20,185 nucleotides of DNA from a virus. Positions 1-6,133 of this stretch are shown here, in pieces. The position numbers were made by a program, and so were the translations under genes. A model generated the notes under the pieces. That model saw only the letters and a list, made by a program, of their open reading frames with translations, was not told where the DNA came from and did not search any database. Where the stretch lies: positions 1 through 20,185 of the IMG/VR virus record IMGVR_UViG_3300042691_040621, one strand, 5' to 3'. Numbering within the stretch: position 1 is the first letter of the stretch; every line of letters begins with the position of its first letter.

Positions 1-1
1 G

Positions 2-241
2 GTTAAGCAACTCAAGAATCGCTATAATGATCCAGGGACTAATCGTAGGTTTTTCCTTGGCATTGATCGCAGTAAAATGCGGCTTTATGATGTAGAGCAA
101 TCTGCACAGGAAGATCTACTGGATGGTCCAAAGACTAAGTCAGTATTTGATAACTCTAAGTTTGGCTCTGAAGATACAGAAAGAAATCTACCAAAGTCAA
201 AGTTTACTTTTAACAAAGAAGCATTTGCGGGGTTTAAATGA
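2..241 (+). CDS. Replicative DNA helicase, gp41/DnaB-like (C-terminal end only)
   Basis: The frame is open from the window edge to TGA at 239-241 and gives the last 79 residues of a longer protein. It reads VKQLKNRYNDPG...FFLGIDRSKMRLYDVEQSAQ, followed by a charged tail. The pattern of a basic NRY-D segment, an F-x-x-G-x-x-x-x-x-M-R-x-Y/F-D-V strand and a short acidic tail resembles the C-terminus of T4 gp41-type helicases, which unwind the fork 5'-3' and pair with the gp61 primase. A gp61-type primase is present at 11740, which fits. No Walker motifs are visible because the ATPase core lies outside the window, so the family call rests on the tail alone. It could be another RecA-fold replication protein. 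The stop overlaps the start of the next gene. Confidence 0.55.
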   Translation, partial: VKQLKNRYNDPGTNRRFFLGIDRSKMRLYDVEQSAQEDLLDGPKTKSVFDNSKFGSEDTERNLPKSKFTFNKEAFAGFK

Positions 242-456
242 TGAATTATAAGATTATTGATAGCAAGGATATTCCTACGTGTTTTGATGTAGTAGAAACT
301 GCTACTAATGTAATAGTGAAGACTTTTCCACTGTATCAAGATGCTAGGAAGTTCTTAAGGCATCTTAACCTTGGTGGTGCATTTGACGGTTGGACTCCAA
401 TGTTTATGGTAAAAAAATTTCCTATTCCTAAGGAGAAAGTTGCTCCGACTGTATAA
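238..456 (+). CDS. Small hypothetical phage protein (72 aa)
   Basis: I do not recognise this protein. It starts with two consecutive ATG codons, and the first overlaps the TGA of the helicase gene (238-241), a typical coupled junction. The product is 72 residues, soluble-looking, with no signal peptide or membrane segment. It has a likely alpha/beta content, with a YKIIDSKDIPTCFDVVET strand region followed by an FPLYQDARKFLRHL helix and a W-containing C-terminus. It reads like an immunity- or modulator-sized cytosolic protein. Its stop codon lies within the late promoter box at 452-459, so it closes the helicase transcription unit. Confidence 0.6.
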   Translation: MMNYKIIDSKDIPTCFDVVETATNVIVKTFPLYQDARKFLRHLNLGGAFDGWTPMFMVKKFPIPKEKVAPTV

Positions 457-459
457 ATA
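452..459 (+). promoter_or_regulatory. T4-type late promoter box, upstream of the ncRNA
   Basis: This is an exact TATAAATA octamer, the single conserved element of T4-family late promoters read by a gp55-type sigma factor. Initiation about six bases downstream would start RNA near 465-466, just before the first hairpin at 469. No coding gene follows before the terminator at 588-615, so this promoter appears to serve the RNA. The octamer overlaps the stop codon of the preceding gene. Confidence 0.65.
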
Positions 460-464
460 ATAAC

Positions 465-615
465 AGTTCCGCTCTCATGGAGCGGCAATGCAACACGTTT
501 GTGCTGCAGCACAAGTGGCAAGCTGATATATCAGGAATGGAATTGACAGGATAAACGGTGGGGTTCCGCCTGTCCATGTTGCATATGAAGGCGAGTCGAA
601 AGGCTCGCCTTTTTT
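465..615 (+). ncRNA. Candidate structured phage small RNA
   Basis: The 187-base gap between genes can fold almost throughout. H1 pairs 469-474 with 480-485 (CCGCTC/GAGCGG). An 8-bp closing stem pairs 488-495 with 577-584 (ATGCAACA/TGTTGCAT). Inside it are H2, 496-504 with 509-517, a 9-bp stem with two G-U pairs and a TGCA loop; H3, 523-526 with 531-534; and H4, 545-550 with 569-574 (GACAGG/CCTGTC) with an inner CGG/CCG stem. The closing stem and H2-H4 make a four-way junction. An intrinsic terminator follows at once, and a late promoter box precedes it by the right distance. I match it to no RNA family: there is no tRNA T-loop and no tmRNA tag or acceptor end. A 25-codon frame at 477-554 lies inside it without a ribosome binding site. 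The boundaries are predicted. Confidence 0.6.
588..615 (+). terminator. Intrinsic (rho-independent) terminator
   Basis: AAGGCGAG (588-595) pairs with CTCGCCTT (604-611). Within it a U-G pair and a C-G pair close a GAAA tetraloop at 598-601. A run of six T (610-615) follows. This is a strong, textbook-shaped terminator, and it ends the structured RNA before the next late promoter at 618. Confidence 0.9.
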
Positions 616-617
616 AT

Positions 618-625
618 TATAAATA
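618..625 (+). promoter_or_regulatory. T4-type late promoter box, upstream of the nuclease-like gene
   Basis: This exact TATAAATA lies three bases after the terminator's T-run and 18 bases before the ATG at 644. The short leader contains an AAAAGG ribosome binding site. The terminator followed directly by a late box insulates the downstream late cluster from the RNA gene. Confidence 0.7.
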
Positions 626-643
626 TGTATAAAAAGGCATGAT

Positions 644-1630
644 ATGACCGAACCTCTCTATTTAAATTTAAAAAAAGTATATCCTAATGTGAAGTTTGAT
701 TATATGCCAAGATTAAGTTCTGGTAATAAAAAGCTTTATTCAATTAGAGGTATTGATAAGAATAGAGAAGAAGCTTTTAAAAAATTACAACAATTTTTAA
801 GCGATCTTAAGGTATCATATGAAATAAAAGAATCTAGAACAGTATCTAAAAACTTTCCGTACGTTATATCAATTAACTTCAAGAATACGCAATATCAATA
901 TACTACTAAGCCCGATATGGCCGGAAGAGTTAGCTCTGGCAGTGGTGCACAAGATAAATTTGCAGAGTTTGTTAAGTTGTTTGGTGCTACTAACGTTAAT
1001 ACTGCTAAAGTTGGATCGCAGGTTGCTGATGTTTCTTTTAATATTGGTGGCGTAACAGAAAATGCAGAAATTAAAAACTCTAGCAGCTTAACTCAGATAA
1101 ATGCATTTGATATTACAGTATATAGACAAGATAAAAAATCTTCAGCTTCTAAAGATCTTTCATTTGTTAATGACTTAATACAGGCCTTTAAAGGTTACCC
1201 TACATTAGAAGCTTATATTGATTATCTTCGTCAGAGTGATACTTCTATTGGATATTCTGGTGATCCTGGTGTAAAGAATAAGAGTGGAAATTTGCCAACA
1301 AGATATTTTAAATTTACAGATAGTCTTGATAAAGCAACTAATACTCTAAAATCTCACTGGAATAAAGATGATTATTTTGTTATAGTAAATGGCAATAAGT
1401 TTACTATCTTTAACACAAATAAACAGGGCGCTCTTGCAAGTGTTATTGAAAGATTAACTGGAACAACAATTCCTATATTCAGTACACTCAATCTTAAAGA
1501 AATAAGTTTTAAAACTTATGGTGGAACTAGACCCGGTACTATAAGAATGCAATTATCTATCAGCGTTGCTTCTACTACTTCTATAGATTACAATCAATCT
1601 TTGACTGATAAATTAAAGATAAATATTTAA
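644..1630 (+). CDS. Hypothetical phage protein with possible PD-(D/E)XK nuclease core
   Basis: This is a 328-residue soluble protein without signal peptide or membrane segments. The start at 644 follows an AAAAGG site; an ATG at 639 stops after two codons. The middle contains a segment compatible with the PD-(D/E)XK nuclease core: an upstream helix with glutamate near residues 106-110, D129 in a beta strand (VADVSFNIGG), then a strand with E142-I-K144 (AEIKN). A Gly/Ser-rich stretch (residues 94-101) precedes it. The N-terminal 75 residues look like a small alpha/beta domain, and the C-terminal third is beta-rich and low in charge. It is first in a late cluster with proteins that appear to be packaged in the capsid, so a virion-linked or DNA-processing nuclease is possible. 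The assignment rests on a short motif and is tentative. Confidence 0.65.
   Translation: MTEPLYLNLKKVYPNVKFDYMPRLSSGNKKLYSIRGIDKNREEAFKKLQQFLSDLKVSYEIKESRTVSKNFPYVISINFKNTQYQYTTKPDMAGRVSSGSGAQDKFAEFVKLFGATNVNTAKVGSQVADVSFNIGGVTENAEIKNSSSLTQINAFDITVYRQDKKSSASKDLSFVNDLIQAFKGYPTLEAYIDYLRQSDTSIGYSGDPGVKNKSGNLPTRYFKFTDSLDKATNTLKSHWNKDDYFVIVNGNKFTIFNTNKQGALASVIERLTGTTIPIFSTLNLKEISFKTYGGTRPGTIRMQLSISVASTTSIDYNQSLTDKLKINI
1618..1625 (+). promoter_or_regulatory. Late promoter-like box (GATAAATA variant)
   Basis: GATAAATA differs from the T4 late consensus only at the first base. It sits over the end of the upstream gene, 22 bases before the ATG at 1648. The surrounding 14-mer AGATAAATATTTAA recurs exactly at 5818-5831, again at a gene end but in another reading frame, which points to selection on the DNA rather than the protein. 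Confidence 0.45.
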
Positions 1631-1647
1631 AATTGGGAACTAAAATA

Positions 1648-2859
1648 ATGCATTCTTTTATAACATTCATAACAGAAGAAGCAGAAGAGTCTGGTTCTGG
1701 CAAGAAATTAAAACATCTGAAACACGTAGAAGATCTTTCTATACATGATGGTCATGAGGGTGTAGGTAATGCAGCACAAATGCTTGATGATGTGCATAAG
1801 TCTTTACTTGGTAAAAACACAAATACACATATCTCAACAAAGTATGATGGTGCACCATCATTAGTATTTGGTTATCATCCAAAGAATGGTCGTTTTTTTG
1901 TAGCTTCTAAATCTGCATTTAATAAGAATCCAAAAATAAATTATACTAATCAAGATATAGAAGACAATCATGGTCACGCTCCAGGATTAGTACAAAAATT
2001 AAAAGATGCTTTACAACACTTGCCAAAAGTAGCACCAAAAAATGGTGTGTATCAAGGCGATGTAATGTATTCAAAGAAAGACGTTGAGAGTGATAAAGGC
2101 AAGTTTCATTTTCAGCCAAACACTGTAAAATACTCTATAGATCGCGATACGCATCACGGTAAAGCAATTAGAAATGCTAAGTTTGGTTTAGTTGTACATA
2201 CAAAGTATAAGGGTAGAAATTTAGAAGACATGGAAGCAACACCACATGTTGACCACGAAAACTTCTCTCAACATCCAGATGTGCATAACATCAACCCATC
2301 TGTTAAGTTCGATTCATCTCACTATACACCTGAAAAACAAAATGAGTATCTAAATCATATCGAGAATGCTAAGAGAGTTTATTCAAAAATGAAACCCGAT
2401 GCGTTCGAGCCGCTCAAAGGCCATGAAGTAGACTTAGAGGCACACATCAATGATATGGTTCGCACAGACGGTACACCATCTCACGAAGGTTATCTAAATC
2501 ATATATCTAATAAACATACTAAAGAGATAGATAAACTAAAAACAGAAGCCGGAAAAGACAAAAAGAGACAGGCTCTAGCACAAAAACTAGAACACATACA
2601 AAGCAACAAAGATAGTTTCAATAAAGCACTTGAACTACATCAGCATCTTCAAAAAGCAAAGAACGTACTAACAGATGTTATGTCAAAGAATACAGATTTT
2701 GAACATAGCATAGCTGGACAAGAAACAGGTCCAGAAGGTTTTGTTGCTCATAACAAAGGTAACATGGCCAAGTTTGTTAATAGATCAGAGTTTTCTAAGA
2801 TGAACTTACTTGGTTACGGTGCGATATCTGCAGGGAAGAAAAAAGATGAAACGGTTTAA
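1648..2859 (+). CDS. Ligase/nucleotidyltransferase-fold protein (DUF6267-like) with capsid-targeting-like N-terminus
   Basis: This is a 403-residue protein. I chose ATG 1648 over an in-frame TTG at 1633 because it places a MHSFITFITE peptide at the terminus, matching the next gene. K65-Y66-D67-G68 is motif I of the covalent nucleotidyltransferase superfamily (DNA/RNA ligases), with K65 the expected AMP-accepting lysine. E363-G-F-V and K375-F-V near the C-terminus match motifs IV and V. A long His/Lys-rich helical insertion (about residues 200-350) lies between them. Related phage proteins are catalogued as of unknown function. The reaction could be nucleic acid joining or adenylylation of another target. 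The first ten residues resemble the T4 capsid-targeting peptide MKTYQEFIAE, cleaved after Glu10, so the protein may be packaged and injected. It overlaps the next gene by 14 bases. Confidence 0.75.
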   Translation: MHSFITFITEEAEESGSGKKLKHLKHVEDLSIHDGHEGVGNAAQMLDDVHKSLLGKNTNTHISTKYDGAPSLVFGYHPKNGRFFVASKSAFNKNPKINYTNQDIEDNHGHAPGLVQKLKDALQHLPKVAPKNGVYQGDVMYSKKDVESDKGKFHFQPNTVKYSIDRDTHHGKAIRNAKFGLVVHTKYKGRNLEDMEATPHVDHENFSQHPDVHNINPSVKFDSSHYTPEKQNEYLNHIENAKRVYSKMKPDAFEPLKGHEVDLEAHINDMVRTDGTPSHEGYLNHISNKHTKEIDKLKTEAGKDKKRQALAQKLEHIQSNKDSFNKALELHQHLQKAKNVLTDVMSKNTDFEHSIAGQETGPEGFVAHNKGNMAKFVNRSEFSKMNLLGYGAISAGKKKDETV

Positions 2860-3478
2860 AAACTTTATAACAGAAGAACAGATTAAACCAAAAAATCCAG
2901 TAGTATTCTCATTTGGTCGCATGAATCCGCCTACTACAGGTCATGAAGTTCTAGTTAATAAAGTGCAAGAACTTGCAAACAAGAATAAAGCTCACCATGA
3001 AGTAGTTTTATCTGCTACTCATGATAATGATAAAAATCCATTAACTCCAGAACAGAAGTTAATGCATGCAAAAAGATTCTTTCCTGATACTAATATAAAG
3101 ATGGCTTCAAAAGCAGAACCAACACTTATACATCATGCGCAGAGATTGAATAAAGCTGGTCATGATCATCTTATCATGGTTGCTGGAGAAGATAGAGTTC
3201 AAGAATATAAAGATCTTCTAAATCGATACAATGGTAAGCCAAATAAATCTGGTACTATACCATTTAGCTTTCATAAGATCGATGTGGTATCAGCAGGCGC
3301 AAGAGATCCTGATGCTGAGGGCGCAGAAGGCATGTCAGCTTCTAAGATGAGAGATCATGCTCGTAATAATAAGTTTAAAGAGTTTAAAAAGGGTATACCT
3401 TCACATGTAAACCCAGAACATGCTAAAGAACTCTTTAACCACGTTAAAGATTCTTTGAAAAAGCCTCAGACCGATTAA
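2846..3478 (+). CDS. Cytidylyltransferase/NMNAT-like nucleotidyltransferase with capsid-targeting-like N-terminus
   Basis: This 210-residue protein starts at ATG 2846, behind a GGGAAG site and inside the end of the preceding gene. An in-frame TTG at 2810 was rejected because it would bury the MKRFKNFITE terminus. The Rossmann-type nucleotidyltransferase signature is clear: a first strand VVFSFGRMNPPTTGH ending in the T-x-G-H motif (residues 30-33), which binds the ATP phosphates, and SASKMR (164-169), equivalent to the ISSTxxR motif. Family members join a nucleoside triphosphate to NMN, phosphopantetheine or a phospho-alcohol. NMN adenylyltransferase (NAD synthesis) is the likeliest analogue, but the substrate cannot be read here. 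The N-terminal ten residues match T4 IPIII at M1, K2, F7, I8 and E10, suggesting capsid packaging and a role just after injection, such as NAD restoration. That role is inference. Confidence 0.8.
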   Translation: MKRFKNFITEEQIKPKNPVVFSFGRMNPPTTGHEVLVNKVQELANKNKAHHEVVLSATHDNDKNPLTPEQKLMHAKRFFPDTNIKMASKAEPTLIHHAQRLNKAGHDHLIMVAGEDRVQEYKDLLNRYNGKPNKSGTIPFSFHKIDVVSAGARDPDAEGAEGMSASKMRDHARNNKFKEFKKGIPSHVNPEHAKELFNHVKDSLKKPQTD

Positions 3479-3480
3479 TT

Positions 3481-3488
3481 TATAAATA
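3481..3488 (+). promoter_or_regulatory. T4-type late promoter box (with a second partial copy)
   Basis: This exact TATAAATA follows the stop of the nucleotidyltransferase gene by two bases and lies 28 bases before ATG 3516. A second near copy, TATAAATT, follows at 3491-3498. The leader carries an AAAAGGAA ribosome binding site. Confidence 0.7.
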
Positions 3489-3515
3489 CTTATAAATTCA
3501 AAAAAGGAATTTAAA

Positions 3516-4505
3516 ATGGCCAAGAAACTTAGAGAAATCCTTGAAGGTGTAAAAGAACCAACTGGCGACTTAAAGAACGCTTGTTGGAAAGGTTATACTG
3601 CTGTAGGGATGAAGATGAAGAATGGTCGTAAAGTTCCTAATTGTGTTCCTGTAAAAGAAAATTTTGGAGCACATCCGGCTGATTCTGCAGATAGAGCAGC
3701 CGCAGCAAAACAAGTTGGTCGTAAAATGGCTGGCGGCCAAAGCGTAAATCCAAATCCTCCAACTCCAGAAAAATCATCTCTTGCTAGAGATGTTTTAGAT
3801 TGGACACCACTTGGTGCTGCTTTTTCTGCTAAAGATGCCTATGATAATGTAAAAAAAGGTGAATATGGCGATGCAGCTATAGATGCCGGTATAGGTGTTG
3901 CACAAGTATTTGGTGGTCCTATTGCAAAGGGTGTAGGAAAAGTCATAAGAAAAATTGGTCCAGCTAGGGGTGCTGCGGCTGGTTTAGCAGCTGGAACTTC
4001 TACAGCAGGTGATGTGAAAGAAGAAAACATCGAAGAAAAGTATGGCAAGGGTTATAAGTCTCCTTGGGATAAGATTGAAAAAGCTAAGCCAGGAATTGGC
4101 GCTAGGATTGATGCCCATGCAAAAGCTCTCGATGATTTAAATAAAAAGTATAAGCAGATAGTTGATAAAGATAAAAAAGAAGTAAAAGAAGAAGATATAC
4201 AAGAATGCAATGGTCAGTGTTCTTGTGGTCGTAATGAAGTAGAAGAAGACAAGAAGGGTCATAAGAGTCCATCTGGTGGTTTAACACAGAAGGGTCGAGA
4301 CTACTACAACAGAACAACTGGAAGTAACTTAAAAGCTCCAGTAACTACAAAACCTTCTAAGCTTAAGAAGGGAAGTAAAGCAGCGAATCGTCGTAAGTCA
4401 TTCTGTGCTCGTATGGGTGGAATGAAGAAACGTTTGACCTCTGCTAAGACTGCAAACGATCCAGATTCACGCATCAACAAAGCATTAAGAAAGTGGAATT
4501 GTTGA
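3516..4505 (+). CDS. Virion-associated protein with DUF6321-type C-terminus
   Basis: This is a 329-residue protein of mosaic build. Residues 1-11 read MAKKLREILEG and fit the (I/L)-x-E cleavage rule of T4-type prohead proteases with Glu at position 10. Residues 20-47 carry an ACWKGYTAVGMK...VPNCVP motif that recurs in marine T4-like phage proteins. Residues 94-160 form a Gly/Ala-rich segment (PLGAAFSAKDAYDNVKKGEYGDAAID, then two hydrophobic Gly-rich helices) resembling the pre-toxin segments that precede toxin tips in polymorphic toxins. A Cys cluster C231, C235, C237 follows. Residues 254-329 are the DUF6321-like end, with GLTQKGRDYYNRTTG, an Arg/Lys-rich KAANRRKSFCARMGGMKKR stretch and a terminal WNC. 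The basic, Cys-bearing end suggests DNA contact inside the capsid. The exact role is unknown. Confidence 0.75.
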   Translation: MAKKLREILEGVKEPTGDLKNACWKGYTAVGMKMKNGRKVPNCVPVKENFGAHPADSADRAAAAKQVGRKMAGGQSVNPNPPTPEKSSLARDVLDWTPLGAAFSAKDAYDNVKKGEYGDAAIDAGIGVAQVFGGPIAKGVGKVIRKIGPARGAAAGLAAGTSTAGDVKEENIEEKYGKGYKSPWDKIEKAKPGIGARIDAHAKALDDLNKKYKQIVDKDKKEVKEEDIQECNGQCSCGRNEVEEDKKGHKSPSGGLTQKGRDYYNRTTGSNLKAPVTTKPSKLKKGSKAANRRKSFCARMGGMKKRLTSAKTANDPDSRINKALRKWNC

Positions 4506-4506
4506 T

Positions 4507-5823
4507 ATGGCACAGTTTAGAAAAGACACGCACCGTTTTTTAGATGATGGTAAGACTATATTTGAAACGGTCATGTTGGCTGATCAATATGGTAACGCTG
4601 TCGGTGGTGCAAATCCAACAGGAATGGCAGTCGATGCGTTTGGCCGTGCAAGAGTATCATCACCGTTAACTCTATTTGATTCATCCCATAGATACAGAGA
4701 TAATGGGTTATGGACAACTTCCAATACTGCAGGTACTACTTATTCGCACAATGCTAATGCAGGATTAGTTGAATTAAATCTACCGACTACAGCTAACGCT
4801 GAGATTATTAGAGAAACAACAAAAGTATTTTCTTATCAGCCAGGTAAATCATTACAAAATTTAAACACATTTGTTTTTTCTACTCCAAAAGCAAATTTAA
4901 GACAGCGTGTTGGTTATTTTGGTTCAAACAATGGTATATTCCTAGAAGCAAATGGTACTAGTATCTCTTTTGTAGAGAGAACATTTTCATCCGGAACACT
5001 AGTTGAAAACCGTATAAGTCAAGCTAATTGGAATATGGACACATTGCTTGGCGCAGTTGCATCAAGCCCATCACAGAAAACTCTTGATCTATCAAAAGCA
5101 CAGATCATGTTTACGGATATTGAGTGGCTTGGTCTCGGCACTGTTCGCTGTGGCTTTGTTATCGATGGACAGCTTATTCATTGTCATTCGTTTCATCATG
5201 CGAATGCAATTGAAACAACATACATGACTACAGCTTCTCTACCATTAAGATATGAGATCAAGAATACAGGAACTACAGCAAGCAATAGTACTTTAAAACA
5301 AGTATGTTCTTCTGTTATCTCAGAGGGCGGTTATGAATTAAGAGGTGTACAACAAGCTGTTGGAACAGCTATTGGTGCACCAAGAGATTTAACGATAGTT
5401 AATACATACTATCCGATCATATCTCTTAGATTAAAAGCTTCACCTGATAGACTTGATGCTGTTGTAATTCTTACAGCCATTTCTCTATTAGGTATAACAA
5501 ACAACGCTAATTATAATTGGCGAGTTGTAGCTTCCGGAACAACAACAGGTGGGACATGGACAAGTGCAGGAACAGACTCTGCTGTTGAATATAACATTAC
5601 AGGGACAAGTTTTGCCGGAGGAAGAATCTTAGCTTCTGGTTGGACAAACGGTTCTGCACAGGGATCTACACCAGTAGATATTCTAAAAGAAGCTCTATTT
5701 AAGTTTCAGTTAGAAAGAGACGGGTTAACGTCAAGCCCATATGAATTGACATTAATTGCTGCTTCTGATCTCGCGACAGCCGATATCTATGCTTCGCTGG
5801 ATTGGGAAGAAATTTCAAGATAA
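4507..5823 (+). CDS. Phage virion structural protein (marine T4-like family)
   Basis: This 438-residue protein starts one base after the previous stop (TGA-T-ATG). It begins FRKDTHRFLDDGKTIFETVMLAD, a start that recurs in structural proteins of marine myoviruses. The rest is rich in Ser, Thr, Asn and Gly with alternating hydrophobic residues, as in a beta-sandwich or fibre-like virion protein, and it has no signal peptide or membrane segment. The central section (about residues 185-230) contains a WLGLGTVRCGFVIDGQ strand pair and a His-rich CHSFHHAN loop, which could bind metal. Placement between virion genes and in the late cluster supports a structural role such as a head decoration, fibre or baseplate accessory. 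I cannot tell which. Confidence 0.7.
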   Translation: MAQFRKDTHRFLDDGKTIFETVMLADQYGNAVGGANPTGMAVDAFGRARVSSPLTLFDSSHRYRDNGLWTTSNTAGTTYSHNANAGLVELNLPTTANAEIIRETTKVFSYQPGKSLQNLNTFVFSTPKANLRQRVGYFGSNNGIFLEANGTSISFVERTFSSGTLVENRISQANWNMDTLLGAVASSPSQKTLDLSKAQIMFTDIEWLGLGTVRCGFVIDGQLIHCHSFHHANAIETTYMTTASLPLRYEIKNTGTTASNSTLKQVCSSVISEGGYELRGVQQAVGTAIGAPRDLTIVNTYYPIISLRLKASPDRLDAVVILTAISLLGITNNANYNWRVVASGTTTGGTWTSAGTDSAVEYNITGTSFAGGRILASGWTNGSAQGSTPVDILKEALFKFQLERDGLTSSPYELTLIAASDLATADIYASLDWEEISR

Positions 5824-5826
5824 ATA
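5819..5826 (+). promoter_or_regulatory. Late promoter-like box (GATAAATA variant)
   Basis: GATAAATA lies across the stop codon of the structural gene and 28 bases before ATG 5855. The enclosing 14-mer AGATAAATATTTAA (5818-5831) is identical to the one at 1617-1630. A good ribosome binding site, AAGGAG (5841-5846), follows. Confidence 0.45.
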
Positions 5827-5854
5827 TTTAATATTCTACTAAGGAGAAAATAAA

Positions 5855-6133
5855 ATGGATAATACTATTGTTTGGACTATTATTGTTGGTGCTGTTGCGA
5901 TTTGGGCTCTCTACAAGTTTATGTTGCCAAAGGCTGATGTTAACAACGACGGTAAGGTAGATTCTGCTGATGCGGTTGCTGCTGTTACTAAGGCTGCAGA
6001 TGTAAACCAGGATGGCAAGGTTGATGTTGCTGACGCAGTTGAAGTAGTTAAGAAGACAACAAGAAAGACTAAGGCTGTCGCAACTAAGGTAGCCGAAAAG
6101 GTAAAGAAGCCAAGGGCAAAGAAGAATGGATGA
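5855..6133 (+). CDS. Membrane-anchored dockerin-like calcium-binding peptide
   Basis: This 92-residue protein has three clear parts. Residues 4-21 form one hydrophobic helix (IVWTIIVGAVAIWALYKF), a signal anchor. Residues 28-39 and 49-60 are two near-identical calcium loops, D-x-N-x-D-G-K-V-D-x-A-D, each followed by an Ala/Val helix, as in type I dockerins. Residues 66-92 are a Lys/Arg/Ala-rich basic tail. Dockerins bind cohesin domains in bacterial surface complexes. Here the repeat spacing (21 residues) is shorter than usual. No cohesin is visible in the window. The basic tail may touch nucleic acid or lipid. It has a strong ribosome site (AAGGAG, 8 bases before ATG) and its end overlaps the Dps gene by 8 bases, so the two are translationally coupled. 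Confidence 0.75.
   Translation: MDNTIVWTIIVGAVAIWALYKFMLPKADVNNDGKVDSADAVAAVTKAADVNQDGKVDVADAVEVVKKTTRKTKAVATKVAEKVKKPRAKKNG

Noticed and set aside
477-554. A 25-codon frame (ATG 477 to TAA 552-554) inside the structured RNA region.
   Set aside because: It has no ribosome binding site and its codons lie in strong hairpins that explain the base pattern better. It remains an alternative if translation is ever seen.
556-575. GGGGTTCCGCC resembles part of a tRNA T-arm.
   Set aside because: The loop lacks the TTCRA core, and no acceptor stem or anticodon arm can be placed around it.
1633-1647. An in-frame TTG start 15 bases upstream of the ligase-fold gene.
   Set aside because: ATG 1648 gives the conserved 10-residue terminus shared with the next genes; the TTG extension has no support.
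2810-2845. An in-frame TTG start upstream of the NMNAT-like gene.
   Set aside because: It would add 12 residues translated from the end of the previous gene and bury the capsid-targeting-like peptide that begins at ATG 2846.
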